A stretch of 64,000 bases of DNA. Origin: Nocardiopsis terrae (lineage in GTDB: Bacteria > Actinomycetota > Actinomycetes > Streptosporangiales > Streptosporangiaceae). A program made the translations under genes and the position numbers. Within the stretch, counting starts at the first letter, position 1. Every line of letters starts with the position of its first letter. This document shows positions 8,386-15,132 of the stretch, one piece after another. A model generated the notes under the pieces. It did not search any database and was not told the DNA's origin. It worked only from the letters and a program-made list of their open reading frames with translations. The stretch spans positions 660,944-724,943 of the forward strand of contig NZ_BMXJ01000001.1 in the NCBI RefSeq assembly GCF_014651695.1, given 5' to 3'.

Positions 8386-9357
8386 TCACCCCTCCTGTTC
8401 GGCGACGGTCATGGTCGCGTTGAAACAACCGGCCTCCAGCCGCCCGCCCAGGGCGACGAAGGAGGTCATGGTGAGGGAGGCGAGCCGGCCCGCGCTCTGG
8501 CTGCCGCAGGCCGGGCACAGGTCGCACAGCCAGCTGTCGGCGGCCGCGCAGCCGACGACGGGGACCACGGCCGTGTCCCGGGTGCAGTCGTTGCGCAGGT
8601 TGAGCGAAGCCCCGGTCGACAGCAGCGGCAGGGGCAGGCAGGAGGTACGGCGGTCGCACCGGCCCTCGTGCCCGACGGGGTCGAGCGCCGGGTAGGCGGC
8701 CCCGTTGACCACGGCCCTCGGGTCGAGGTGGCTGGAGCGCCCCCAGGCGGGGTCGTACCAGGTGGCGATGCCGGTGACGGTCGTGGAGTGCTGCCGGACG
8801 GGCGGACGGTGCGGGGTCGATCTCAGCGGGTACGGCGGTTGGGTGGTGACCGGGCGCACGGCCCGGACCTCGCCGTCCCGCCAGGTTCCGACGGCGTCGA
8901 ACAGGTAGCCGGGTTCCAGTCGTGGATGCCGGACCGAGATGCGTCCCGAACTGCGGTAGGGCAGGACCACGGTCAGGCGGGGTCGGCCGTGCCCGGGGTC
9001 GACCCGCAGACTGTCGCCCTCGCGTTCGACGATGACACCGGTGGCCCGGGCGGTCTGCGCCCAGACGCGTTCGGCGACCAGGCGCCCGTCGTGCGAGCAC
9101 AGCACCACCGCGTCGTCGCCGGGTCGCAGTTCGGTGGGCAGGACCTCCCCGCCGCGCCAGAAGGTCGTGGCCCGCTCGTAGAGGAAGCGCTCCTCCCCGT
9201 TCGGCGTGGCCAGGCAGAGCATGTAGGCGGTGGAGTCGACGACCACCCCGCGGGCGACGCGGTGGTGGACCGGTGTGGGTTCGGGAGCGGCCGCGGCGCC
9301 GAGCACGGCGGCCGTGAACCGCCGACGATCCCGTCCGCTGTCCGTCATCACTGACAT
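8386..9357 (-). CDS. Secreted Cys-rich protein, possible Tat substrate
   Basis: About 323 residues from ATG 9357; ATG 9348 is an alternative and an in-frame ATG at 9402 extends it further. The N-terminus has RDRRRFTAAVLGAAAA, a twin-arginine-like signal with a short hydrophobic part. A beta-rich region follows (LPTELRPGDDAVVLCSHDG). Then comes a part rich in cysteines (RCDRRTSCLP, NDCTRDT, GCAAADSWLCDLCPACG) with a TGIATWYDP stretch that faintly recalls RlpA/barwin-like folds. No family is recognised firmly. It sits upstream of and nearly touching the MauE-like gene and is divergent from the sigma factor. Confidence 0.6.
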   Translation of the reverse strand: MSVMTDSGRDRRRFTAAVLGAAAAPEPTPVHHRVARGVVVDSTAYMLCLATPNGEERFLYERATTFWRGGEVLPTELRPGDDAVVLCSHDGRLVAERVWAQTARATGVIVEREGDSLRVDPGHGRPRLTVVLPYRSSGRISVRHPRLEPGYLFDAVGTWRDGEVRAVRPVTTQPPYPLRSTPHRPPVRQHSTTVTGIATWYDPAWGRSSHLDPRAVVNGAAYPALDPVGHEGRCDRRTSCLPLPLLSTGASLNLRNDCTRDTAVVPVVGCAAADSWLCDLCPACGSQSAGRLASLTMTSFVALGGRLEAGCFNATMTVAEQEG

Positions 9358-9621
9358 GTCCTGAGCGCCCCCTTGTCGACCGACTCGTCCGTTGGTGCCC
9401 ATTGTCGCCTTCGGACCCGCGAACGAACGCGCACACGCCGGAACGGAACCGTTCGTTTCGGTGACATGCCCTGGTTATTGCACTGTTCGACCCGGTTTGT
9501 CGGCACGTGGCGCCCAGATTCCCGGGCGTTTGCGTTCGCTGTGTGAGAGTGAGGACCAAGGGCGGCGCAGAGCCGCGGTGCACAGCGAGGACGCGCCTCG
9601 AACCGGCGCGGCCGGAGGTCG

Positions 9622-10149
9622 GTGATCGGCGTGACGGGAGCCACCCGGACCCCCAGGTCCGACGAGTTCAGCCGCTACGTGTCCGAACGCGGCCCGGCCC
9701 TGCTGCGGATGGCCCGCTCCCTGACCAACAACCACGCCGACGCCGAGGACCTCCTGCAGGCGGCGCTGGTCAAGACCTTCCTCGCCTGGGGGCGCATCGC
9801 CAACCCCCGCGCCCGCGACGGCTACGTCCGCCGGGCGATGGTCAACACCCAGATCTCCGAGTGGCGCCGCACCCATCTGGACGTGTACCCCACAGACGAG
9901 ATCCCCGAACAGCGGGTGGACGACCCCACCTGGCGCAGCGACCTGGCCGACGTCGTGGGCCGCGCCATCGAACGCCTCCCCCGGCGCCAGCGCGCCACGG
10001 TCGTCCTGCGCTACTACGACGACCTCACCGAAGCCCAGATCGCCGAACGGATGGGCGTCACCATCGGCACCGTCAAGAGCACGCTCTCCCGAGCCGTGGA
10101 CAAACTCCGCAGCGACGCCGACCTCATCATCGAACGCACCACCAGCTGA
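9622..10149 (+). CDS. SigE-family ECF RNA polymerase sigma factor
   Basis: A 175-residue ECF sigma factor. Region 2 spans about residues 13-80 (FSRYVSERGPALLRMARSL, NHADAEDLLQAALVKTFLAW, then YVRRAMVNTQISEWRR). Region 4 spans about 115-165 (LPRRQRATVVLRYYDDLTEAQIAERMG, TIGTVKSTLSRAVDKLR). This is the short SigE-family type common in actinobacteria, without a C-terminal extension. No anti-sigma gene is adjacent. GTG 9622 lies only 3 nt after GGAGG and GTG 9631 lies 12 nt after it, so the exact start is uncertain. It is divergent from the Cys-rich protein gene, a possible target. Confidence 0.85.
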   Translation: MIGVTGATRTPRSDEFSRYVSERGPALLRMARSLTNNHADAEDLLQAALVKTFLAWGRIANPRARDGYVRRAMVNTQISEWRRTHLDVYPTDEIPEQRVDDPTWRSDLADVVGRAIERLPRRQRATVVLRYYDDLTEAQIAERMGVTIGTVKSTLSRAVDKLRSDADLIIERTTS

Positions 10150-10480
10150 CCGCTCGGCACCGACCCGACCTGGCCACCAGGTTTCCCGGGGCCGCGGCGG
10201 CCCCCCCTCGTTGCGGACACCGTGCGGACACCGGCCCACCAGTCACCGGCGCCCTCCCCCGGTGCTTTGCGCGCGGCCGATTCGTACTGGTATTCGGATC
10301 GCGACTTTCCCCCCGGATCCGTTCCGCTCCCCGGCCCCGGGTGCCCGGCCCCGCCGGGTGCCGCTCCCCCCGGGCCCGCGATCCGGTCCGTCCGCAACCG
10401 TCGGCCCCTCTCCCGGACGTCGTGCTCCCGGGTGATGATCGGCAGCGCCCGAACCGCCCCGACCCCCAGGAGGAACCGCC
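10150..10480. other. Intergenic region before the ABC transporter
   Basis: 331 bp with no gene-like frame of its own. It must hold the transporter promoter, but no clear -35/-10 pair is visible. A direct repeat GCGGACACCG occurs at about 10213 and 10223. Confidence 0.4.
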
Positions 10481-12433
10481 GTGCGCACCACACACGTCCC
10501 CCCAGGCCGAGGACAGGACCACTCCGGACAAGGCCTTGACCTGCCCGAGCTCGCCCCGCCCAGGTGGAGTCGGCACAGCGGGACCGTCGCCGGGGCCTCC
10601 TGGCTCCGGATCGCCCGCCGGATGCCCGCGCTGGTCGGCCAGGCCGCCGTCCTGGCCTGGCGGAGCGGCCCCCGGGAGGTCGTGACCACCGTCCTGTTCA
10701 ACCTCGGCTCCGGGGCCGCCACCGCCTGGGCACTGGTCGCCACGACAGCCGTGCTCGCCGAACTCTTCGCGGAGGTGCCCACCCCGGAACGGGTGACGAC
10801 CGCGCTCCCCGCCCTGGCCCTGCTCGCCCTGGCACTCGTCGCCCGGGGCGGCTGCGGCGCCCTGGCCGGACGGGCCCAGGCCCGGCTGGAACCCAAGGTG
10901 GTCCTGGCCGCCGAACAGCGCCTGCTGCGCGACGCCGCCTCCGTCGAACTCCGGGCCTTCGACGACAGCGAGTTCCACGACCACCTGTTCCGGTCCCGCA
11001 CCCGGGGCTGCGACGAGGCGGGCATACTGGTCCGGCAGACCACCGACCTGCTCACCGGCCTCGTGGGCATCGTCGCCGCGGCCGGGGTCCTGAGCACCCT
11101 GCACCCGGCCCTGGTCCCGCTCCTGCTGCTGGCGATGGTCCCCCAGTGGTGGGGCGCGGCCGCGTCCGCTCGGATGCGGTACCGGATGGTGCTCGCCTTC
11201 ACCGAGGGGAGCCGCCGCAAGCACATGCTCGAACAGCTCCTGACCGCGCGGGAGAGCGCCGCCGAGGTCCGCTCGTTCACGATGGAGCGCCGACTGCTCG
11301 CCGAGTTCGACCGCGTCGCCCGCCGGGAGCTGGACATCCACCTGGGGCTGGCCACCCGCCAGTCCGTCGTCAGGCTGGCCGGGGCCGCCGCCGGCGGCCT
11401 GGTGACCGCCGGGGTGTTCGCCGTGCTCGCGGTGCTGCTGGCCCGGGGCGTGGTGCCGATCGCGGTCGCCGGGGCCGCCGTGGTCGCCGTGCGGGTCGCC
11501 CAGGGCGCGCTGGGCAACGCCCTGCACGCGATGACCAGGGTGTACGAGTCCGGCCTGTACTTCTCCGACTTCGTGGCCTTCCAGCGGGAGGCCCGCGCCC
11601 GGCTGCCGCGCCCCGGACTGGCGCCCGCCCCGTCGGGGTTCGAGCGGATCGAACTGCGGGACGTGACCTTCGGCTATCCCTCGGGGGAGGGCCCGTCCCT
11701 GACGGACGTGAACCTCACCCTCCGCCGCGGCCGGACCGTGGCGCTGGTCGGGGAGAACGGTTCGGGCAAGAGCACGCTGGCCAAGCTGCTGTCCGGGCTG
11801 TACACGCCCCAGCGGGGCAGCGTGCTCTGGGACGGCACCGACCTGGCCGGGGTGGACGGGGTGAGCCTGCGCGAACGGATCTCCGTGATCGCCCAGGACC
11901 ACACGCACTGGCCGCTGACCGCGCGCGGCAACACCGTGATGAGCAGCGCCGAGTGCCCCGAGCGCTTCGCCCGGGCGACGGCCGCGGCCCAGGCGGACAG
12001 CGTCGTCGCGGAGTTCCGGAACGGCTGGGAGACCCTGTTGGACAAGCGGTTCGCGCACGGTGTCGAGCCCTCGGGAGGCCAGTGGCAGAGGCTGGCCGCC
12101 GCCCGCTCCTTCTACCGGGGCGACGACGGTGACGAGGTGCCGCTGCTGATCGCCGACGAACCCACCGCCGCCATGGACGCCCGCGCCGAGCACGGATTCT
12201 TCACCTCCGTGCACTCCCACGCCCGCCGCACCGGCGCGACGGTCGTGTTGATCACCCACCGGCTGGCCTCGGTGCGGATGGCCGACCACATCGTGGTGCT
12301 GGACGGGGGCCGGGTGGCCGCCCAGGGCAGCCACGCCGAACTGATGGCCGGAAACGGCCTGTACCGGGAGTTGTGGGAGCTCCAGGCCAGCGCCTACCGG
12401 GCCCCGTCAGTACCGAAACCGCGCACCCCCTGA
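10481..12433 (+). CDS. ABC exporter half-transporter (permease-ATPase fusion)
   Basis: A 650-residue membrane protein. Residues ~50-340 form an ABC exporter transmembrane domain with about six hydrophobic segments. Residues ~365-630 are the nucleotide-binding domain: Walker A GENGSGKST (~425), Q-loop in VIAQDHTHWPL, signature PSGGQWQRLAAARS, Walker B LLIADEPTAAMD and H-loop LITHRLASV. It is expected to work as a homodimer or with a distant partner. The type resembles exporters of peptides or hydrophobic compounds, and the substrate is unknown. GTG 10481 follows GGAGGAACC. The signature has PSGG in place of LSGG, a common variant. Confidence 0.85.
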   Translation: MRTTHVPPGRGQDHSGQGLDLPELAPPRWSRHSGTVAGASWLRIARRMPALVGQAAVLAWRSGPREVVTTVLFNLGSGAATAWALVATTAVLAELFAEVPTPERVTTALPALALLALALVARGGCGALAGRAQARLEPKVVLAAEQRLLRDAASVELRAFDDSEFHDHLFRSRTRGCDEAGILVRQTTDLLTGLVGIVAAAGVLSTLHPALVPLLLLAMVPQWWGAAASARMRYRMVLAFTEGSRRKHMLEQLLTARESAAEVRSFTMERRLLAEFDRVARRELDIHLGLATRQSVVRLAGAAAGGLVTAGVFAVLAVLLARGVVPIAVAGAAVVAVRVAQGALGNALHAMTRVYESGLYFSDFVAFQREARARLPRPGLAPAPSGFERIELRDVTFGYPSGEGPSLTDVNLTLRRGRTVALVGENGSGKSTLAKLLSGLYTPQRGSVLWDGTDLAGVDGVSLRERISVIAQDHTHWPLTARGNTVMSSAECPERFARATAAAQADSVVAEFRNGWETLLDKRFAHGVEPSGGQWQRLAAARSFYRGDDGDEVPLLIADEPTAAMDARAEHGFFTSVHSHARRTGATVVLITHRLASVRMADHIVVLDGGRVAAQGSHAELMAGNGLYRELWELQASAYRAPSVPKPRTP

Positions 12434-12487
12434 CCTCGGGCGGGAGGGCGCGGACACGCTGCCGTCCTCCCGCCCCGGACATTCGTT

Positions 12488-12516
12488 TTGCGCAGGACCT
12501 CCGCGCTCTGTAGGCT
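12488..12516 (+). promoter_or_regulatory. Sigma-70-type promoter of tRNA-Ser
   Basis: -35 TTGCGC (12488-12493), 17-bp spacer and -10 TAGGCT (12511-12516). The predicted start is about 5 bp before the mature tRNA end. Confidence 0.7.
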
Positions 12517-12527
12517 GGTCGCAGCCA

Positions 12528-12614
12528 GGAGGATTCGCCTAGAGGCCTAGGGCGCCGCACTGCTAATGCGGTTGGGGAGCAATCCCCTCCGGGGTTCAAA
12601 TCCCCGATCCTCCG
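12528..12614 (+). tRNA. tRNA-Ser (anticodon GCT)
   Basis: An 87-nt cloverleaf. The acceptor stem is GGAGGAT/ATCCTCC with discriminator G and no encoded CCA. The anticodon stem CCGCA/TGCGG carries loop CTGCTAA, so the anticodon is GCT. A long variable arm (GGGGAGCAATCCCC), typical of class II tRNA-Ser, and a T arm CGGGG-TTCAAAT-CCCCG are present. It reads AGC/AGT codons. Confidence 0.97.
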
Positions 12615-12621
12615 CCGGTAA

Positions 12622-12656
12622 GAAGGGGTCCCTGCCCACGTGGTAGGGGCCCCTTC
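12622..12656 (+). terminator. Terminator after tRNA-Ser
   Basis: AAGGGG-TCCCT (12623 on) pairs with AGGG(G)-CCCCTT (ending 12655) in an 11-bp stem with one G-T pair, then CGTCTTTCC. It also faces the 3' end of ktrB and may act in both directions. Confidence 0.75.
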
Positions 12657-12729
12657 GTCTTTCCCGCTGTTCCCGGCCGGTGGACCCGCTCTCCGGGTCG
12701 GGCCCGACGGAACCCGGGGGCCTGCGCGC

Positions 12730-14124
12730 TCAGCCCACGATCGGACGCTCCTCGGGGAGTTCGTAGGCCCGGCTGCGCCGCCGCATGGCCAGCGCCGACG
12801 CCAGGGTGATCGGGCCGATGCGCCCGACGAACATCAGGAACACCAGGACCAGCTGCCCGGACACCGGCAGGTCGCCGGTGATACCGGTGGACAGCCCGAC
12901 GGTGGCGAAGGCCGAGGTGGTCTCGAAGAGGACCTGGTCCAGGGTGAACGGCGTGACCGTCATCAGGACCAGCGTCGCGGACAGCACCAGCCCCAGCGAC
13001 AGCAGCACGACGGTGGTGGCCTGGGACACCGTGGCCTGGCTCAACCGCCGACCGGCCGCGTGCACCGTGGGTTCCCCGCGCACGTTGGCGTAGGCCACCA
13101 GCAGCAGGATCGCGAAGGTGGTCACCTTGATGCCGCCCGCGGTGCCCGCGCTGCCGCCGCCGATGAACATCAGGATGTCCGTGGCCAGGAGCGTCTGGGT
13201 GTTCATCGCCCCGAAGTCCAGGCTGTTGAAACCGGCGGTGCGGGGCATCACGGCCTGGAAGAAACCGGTCAGCAGTCTCTCCCGCACGTTCAGGGCGCCC
13301 ATGGTGGCCGGGTTGTTCCACTCCAGGGCCAGGAAGGTCACCAGGCCGATCAGCAGCAGACCCGCGGACATCCCCATCGTGATCCTGGCGTGTACCGACC
13401 AGTGCCGGGGTTCTCCCCTGCGTCTGGAGAACCGCCACAGCTCCACCCACATCGGGAAGCCGAGCCCCCCGGCGATCACGGCCAGGGCGAGGGGCACCGT
13501 GATCCACGGGTCCGTCGCGTACCCGACCATGCTGTCGGAGTAGAGGGAGAACCCGGCGTTGTTGAACGCCGACACCGAGTGGAAGACACCCGTGTACAGG
13601 GCGTCCGGGAGGGACAGGCCGTAGGCGAGCCACCAGCGCAGTGTCAGCAGGACCAGCAGTACGCCCTCGAACAGCAGGGTCACGTAGAGCACCCCGGTGA
13701 CCAGTTGGCGCACCTCCCCCAGGGAGACCCCCTTGGCCTCCGAGCCGGTGTAGACGGCCATCCGCAGGCCCAGGCTGCGCCCCACCACCAGCGCCAGCAC
13801 CGTGGCCAGGGCCATCACCCCGAAGCCGCCGACCTGGATCAGCAGGAGGATCACCGCCTCGCCCAGCGGTGACCAGTACGCGGAGGTGTCCTCCACCACC
13901 AGCCCCGTCACGCTCGCCGCCGAGGCCGCGGTGAACAGGGCCGTGAGCGGGGGCGCGGACCCACCGCTCACGGTGGCCTGCGGAAGGGACAGCAGCCCGG
14001 TGCCCGCCAGCACCAGGGCGGCGAAGGCCACCACGGTGAACTGGGGAGGGCTCGCCCAGAACCACCTCCCCCGCCGGTGCCACCGGCGGACCCGGCCCGG
14101 CCGGAGGCGTCGTCCGGGGATCAC
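12730..14124 (-). CDS. ktrB: KtrB/TrkH-family potassium transporter membrane subunit
   Basis: A 464-residue inner-membrane protein built of four M1-P-M2 repeats that form a K+ pathway. The P-loop/filter segments are visible: TAASAASVTGLVVED, HSVSAFNNAGFSL, MPRTAGFNSLD and TSAFATVGLSTG, each with the selectivity-filter glycine. GGGSAGTAGGIKVTT is the intramembrane loop in the third repeat. GTG 14124 overlaps the stop of the kdpE-like gene as GTGA, so the two are translationally coupled. No cytoplasmic RCK subunit (KtrA/TrkA) is next to it. The short arginine-rich N-terminus (VIPGRRLRPGRVRRWHRRGRW) could be a docking or membrane-positioning tail. Confidence 0.92.
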   Translation of the reverse strand: MIPGRRLRPGRVRRWHRRGRWFWASPPQFTVVAFAALVLAGTGLLSLPQATVSGGSAPPLTALFTAASAASVTGLVVEDTSAYWSPLGEAVILLLIQVGGFGVMALATVLALVVGRSLGLRMAVYTGSEAKGVSLGEVRQLVTGVLYVTLLFEGVLLVLLTLRWWLAYGLSLPDALYTGVFHSVSAFNNAGFSLYSDSMVGYATDPWITVPLALAVIAGGLGFPMWVELWRFSRRRGEPRHWSVHARITMGMSAGLLLIGLVTFLALEWNNPATMGALNVRERLLTGFFQAVMPRTAGFNSLDFGAMNTQTLLATDILMFIGGGSAGTAGGIKVTTFAILLLVAYANVRGEPTVHAAGRRLSQATVSQATTVVLLSLGLVLSATLVLMTVTPFTLDQVLFETTSAFATVGLSTGITGDLPVSGQLVLVFLMFVGRIGPITLASALAMRRRSRAYELPEERPIVG

Positions 14125-14831
14125 GTGTCCTGCTCCCCCGTGCTGAACCTGTATCCCAGCCCCGGCTCGGTGAGGAAGTACCGCGGTCGGGGCGGGTCCG
14201 GCTCCAGCTTCTGCCGAATCTTGGTCATGAAGACCCGCAGGTAGTTGGTCTCCCGGCCGTAACCGGGCCCCCAGACCTCCTGGAGCAGCTGCCGGTGGGT
14301 GATGAGCCGGCCGCGGTTGCGCACCAGCACCTCCACGATGTGCCACTGCCGGGGGGTCAGCTGCACCGCCTCCCCGCCCCTGGTGATCTGCTGGGCGGCC
14401 AGGTCCACGGTGAAGTCCGCGGTCACCACCGAGACCTTCTCCTCCGCGGGCGCGGTCCTGCGCATCGACGCCCGGACCCGGGCGAAGAGTTCGTCCATGC
14501 CGAACGGTTTGACCACGTAGTCGTCGGCTCCCAGGTCCAGGGCCTGGACCTTCATCGGTTCGGTGTCGCGGCCGGACAGCACGACGACGGGGACCCCCGT
14601 CCAGCCGCGCAGCCCCCGGATCACGTCCAACCCGCTCATCCCCGGCAGCCCCAGGTCCAGCAGCACCAGGTCGGGGCGGTGGTGGGCCACGAGCCTGAGC
14701 GCGCGTTCCCCGGTGTCGGAGAGCAGGGCGGTGTAGCCCCTCGCCCGCAGGTTGAGGTCGAGCGTCCTGAGCAGTCGGGGGTCGTCGTCGACGACCAGGA
14801 CCGCCGGTGCGGCGGTGTTCCGCTCGTTCAT
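14121..14831 (-). CDS. kdpE: KdpE-type response regulator
   Basis: A 236-residue OmpR/PhoB-class regulator. The receiver domain has the acidic pair in VLVVDDD, the phosphoacceptor Asp59 in LVLLDLGLPG and Lys in DDYVVKPFG. The C-terminal winged helix (~135-230) includes QLTPRQWHIVEVLVRNRGRLITHRQLLQEVWG and the terminal hairpin RYFLTEPGLGYRF, which is KdpE-like. It is divergent from the KdpD-like kinase 301 bp away, its obvious partner, and coupled downstream to the KtrB-type transporter that it presumably controls together with its own expression. Confidence 0.9.
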   Translation of the reverse strand: MNERNTAAPAVLVVDDDPRLLRTLDLNLRARGYTALLSDTGERALRLVAHHRPDLVLLDLGLPGMSGLDVIRGLRGWTGVPVVVLSGRDTEPMKVQALDLGADDYVVKPFGMDELFARVRASMRRTAPAEEKVSVVTADFTVDLAAQQITRGGEAVQLTPRQWHIVEVLVRNRGRLITHRQLLQEVWGPGYGRETNYLRVFMTKIRQKLEPDPPRPRYFLTEPGLGYRFSTGEQDT

Positions 14832-15025
14832 ACGGGTCCGTTCTGTGCCGAGTCAGCGCGTTCTTCCCTATGACGCCTGAACTGGTTCTTCGCCGCTTCC
14901 GTCCGGCATCACGATGGTAGGAGGGCGTGCCCTGAGCGGAGCTCGGGGCACACCCGTGAGGCGCCCTTCCTGCCCGGGGCGCCTCGTCCGACTGTGCGGC
15001 AGCGCGGACGGCGGGTGGTACCTCG

Positions 15026-15073
15026 GTAGCGTTCCCTTAGCGGCCACCCGAGGGGATTTAGCGGACAATTAGC
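15026..15073. promoter_or_regulatory. Helically phased TTAGC repeats between kdpE and kdpD
   Basis: Copies of (G/T)TAGC lie at 15026, 15037, 15058 and 15069; two are TTAGCGG and one GTAGCG. Steps of 11, 21 and 11 bp put all on one DNA face. This is a candidate operator for the KdpE-like regulator within the 301-bp divergent region (14832-15132), which has no other obvious feature. Confidence 0.45.
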
Positions 15074-15132
15074 ACAGAACCTCTCAAAAGCATGCGGTGA
15101 CCGGTGAAGATGGTTCCCGGGGAGGGACTGCT

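Noticed and set aside
12528..12660. tRNA-Ser as an integration site for a mobile island
   Set aside because: No integrase follows and no duplicated tRNA 3' end was noticed in the flanks.
12596..14083. 495-codon minus-strand frame crossing the tRNA end
   Set aside because: Out of frame with the KtrB protein, whose P-loops are clear, and it overlaps the tRNA and its terminator.
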